7,479 bases of DNA from Paracoccaceae bacterium (GTDB lineage Bacteria; Pseudomonadota; Alphaproteobacteria; Rhodobacterales; Rhodobacteraceae), in assembly GCA_007121055.1 (NCBI GenBank), contig SKMM01000047.1, forward strand, positions 1 to 7,479, written 5' to 3'. The position numbers were made by a program, and so were the translations under genes. Every line of letters begins with the position of its first letter. Within the stretch, counting starts at the first letter, position 1. A model generated the notes under the pieces. The model worked only from the letters and a program-made list of their open reading frames with translations, had not been told where the DNA came from and did no database searches. Shown piece after piece: positions 6,464 through 7,479 of this stretch.

Positions 6464-7171
6464 TCACCCTGGGGCGCGGGCCGCAAGGCCCAGTTGCGCA
6501 CACAGTCCTGCCAGCGCCTGTCGCGCCTCCGGGTCCCAGGGGGCGGCGCGCGCGCGAAACAGCGTGGCCTGGCTCGCGTGCACCGGTGGGCCCGCCAGCA
6601 TGCGCAGGTGGTTGGCGCGCAGCGTGGCCCCGGTGGAGGTGATGTCGGCCACCGCCTCGGCAGTGCCGTTGGCCACGGTCCCTTCGGTGGCGCCCTGGCT
6701 GTCCACCAGCTGATAGTCCGCCACCCCATGGGCGCGCAGATGCTCGCGCACCAGCCGGTGGTACTTGGTGGCGATGCGCAGCCGGTGGCCATGGGTGGCG
6801 CGGAACTGCGCGGCCACCGCGTCGAGGTCGTCCAGCGTCTCGACATCCACCCAGGCCGCCGGCACCGCGATCACCAGATCGGCATGGCCAAAGCCCATGG
6901 GCGCCAGCGCCTCCACCTCGGCCTCCCAGTCGGCCAGACCCTCGCGCACGAGGTCCGAGCCGGTGACGCCCAGATGGATGCGCCCGGCGGCAAGTTCCCG
7001 CGGGATCTCGCCGGCCGACAGCAGCACGAGGGCCACGCCCTCGGCCCCCTCCACCGCGCCCGCGTATTCCCGCGCGTCGCCGGTGCGCCGCAGCGTCACG
7101 CCGCGGGCCGCGAACCAGTCGAAGCATTGCTCCATCAGCCGGCCCTTGGAGGGCACCCCCAGCTTCAGCAT
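6464..7171 (-). CDS. hisG: ATP phosphoribosyltransferase, short form catalytic subunit (HisG-S)
   Basis: It catalyses the first step of histidine synthesis, joining ATP and PRPP to give phosphoribosyl-ATP and pyrophosphate in the cytosol. The 235-residue length marks the short form, which lacks the C-terminal histidine-binding domain of the roughly 300-residue long form and needs HisZ for activity and feedback control. Motifs seen: GVPSKGRL (5-12), GVTGSDLV (68-75), RIATKY (132-137) and, for PRPP and ATP binding, EGTVANGTAEAVADI (163-177) with TSTGATLRANHL (178-189). All appear intact. The ATG at 7171 lies inside the end of hisZ (7-bp overlap, ATGCTGA), so translation is probably coupled. There is no ordinary Shine-Dalgarno sequence, only a run of eight G upstream (7176-7183 complement). 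A GC hairpin follows the stop. Confidence 0.96.
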   Translation of the reverse strand: MLKLGVPSKGRLMEQCFDWFAARGVTLRRTGDAREYAGAVEGAEGVALVLLSAGEIPRELAAGRIHLGVTGSDLVREGLADWEAEVEALAPMGFGHADLVIAVPAAWVDVETLDDLDAVAAQFRATHGHRLRIATKYHRLVREHLRAHGVADYQLVDSQGATEGTVANGTAEAVADITSTGATLRANHLRMLAGPPVHASQATLFRARAAPWDPEARQALAGLCAQLGLAARAPG

Positions 7172-7479
7172 CGAGCCCCCCCCAGCGCGGCTGTCAGCGC
7201 CGGCCGGATCACGCCGCCCACCGCCGGGATCGCCCGGCCGCGCCCAAGCACCGCGGTCAGGGCATCATACCGCCCGCCGCTGGCCACGGGGGGGCGGCCC
7301 TCGCCGGCCAGGAAGCCGAACACGAAGCCGTCGTAATACTCCAGCGTGGTGCGGCCGAAGGCGGCCTCGAAGGCGAGGTCCGCCACCGCCACCCCGCGCG
7401 CCGCCAGCGCGTCCAGCCGGGCCGCGACGCCTTCTACCGCCGGCGCCAGCGCCGGCAGGGTGTCCGCCATTCCCCGCAG
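7165..7479 (-). CDS. hisZ: ATP phosphoribosyltransferase regulatory subunit HisZ (partial, N-terminus beyond right edge)
   Basis: The C-terminal 104 residues of the histidyl-tRNA-synthetase-like partner of short HisG. HisZ has lost tRNA charging and serves as the activating and histidine-sensing subunit. Visible motifs are YYDGFVFGF (48-56 of the fragment), ASGGRYD (66-72) and IPAVGGVI (84-91), which correspond to the active-site strands of class II synthetase folds. The frame runs open to the window edge, and a methionine at 7470 is internal rather than the start, since family members are well over 300 residues. True HisS would continue into an anticodon-binding domain; this protein stops soon after the catalytic core, and hisG overlaps its last codons, so HisZ is the better call. 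The final residues (LGGARC) are encoded across a G8 tract. Confidence 0.93.
   Translation of the reverse strand: MRGMADTLPALAPAVEGVAARLDALAARGVAVADLAFEAAFGRTTLEYYDGFVFGFLAGEGRPPVASGGRYDALTAVLGRGRAIPAVGGVIRPALTAALGGARC
7176..7183 (-). other. G8 homopolymer at the hisZ/hisG junction
   Basis: Eight consecutive C on the plus strand read as eight G in hisZ, covering CTG GGG GGG GCT near the end of the gene, four to five bases before the hisG start. Nine G instead of eight would read Leu-Gly-Gly-Gly-Ser-Met and run straight into the hisG frame. The tract is also the only purine-rich stretch in position to serve as a hisG ribosome site. Confidence 0.6.

Noticed and set aside
6080..7336. 418-codon plus-strand frame opposite hisG and the unknown gene
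   Set aside because: Antisense shadow; hisG and hisZ motifs on the other strand are intact.
1..7479. CRISPR array, insertion sequence, tRNA, phage or defence genes
   Set aside because: No regularly spaced repeats, transposase, integrase, cloverleaf or terminal inverted repeats were seen; all sizeable genes are housekeeping families apart from one unknown.

Overview
The window reads as ordinary chromosome of a high-GC alphaproteobacterium, most likely the Rhodobacter/Roseobacter group (Rhodobacteraceae/Paracoccaceae). This rests on the very GC-rich codon use, the short HisG paired with HisZ, and the LptF-LptG-LptD arrangement. It is an inference from protein character and gene order, not from a marker gene. 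I see no tRNA, rRNA, CRISPR array, insertion sequence, phage gene or recognisable defence or biosynthetic cluster.

Layout. Positions 1-3465 on the minus strand hold the tightly overlapping run lptF > lptG > lptD, with lptD cut by the left edge. LptF and LptG are the membrane half of the ABC transporter that pulls lipopolysaccharide from the inner membrane. LptD is the outer-membrane pore that delivers it to the cell surface. A 135-bp divergent gap carrying a long imperfect inverted repeat separates lptF from pepA (leucyl aminopeptidase, plus strand, 3601-5070). After an unusually long GC-rich gap of 330 bp comes holC (DNA polymerase III chi subunit, plus, 5401-5853), which has a TTG start. 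A convergent gap of 118 bp with a small AT-rich island leads into three minus-strand genes: hisZ (partial, cut by the right edge) > hisG > a small unrecognised soluble protein (5972-6382).

How the genes work together. The lpt genes form one translationally coupled unit: ATGA and TGATG overlaps, each with a good Shine-Dalgarno sequence. HisZ and HisG form the hetero-oligomeric first enzyme of histidine synthesis and overlap by 7 bp. An eight-G tract at that overlap sits so that a single added G, or a -1 ribosomal slip, would join HisZ and HisG into one frame. The lptFG | pepA-holC order matches the arrangement I know from Escherichia coli (lptF-lptG divergent from pepA-holC-valS), so this is an old conserved neighbourhood with lptD added.

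I did not find a convincing undescribed biological system. The most useful leads are the non-coding ones: the pepA-holC gap, the divergent inverted repeat, the hairpin plus tandem repeat after hisG, the G8 tract at hisZ/hisG, and the unknown 136-residue protein.
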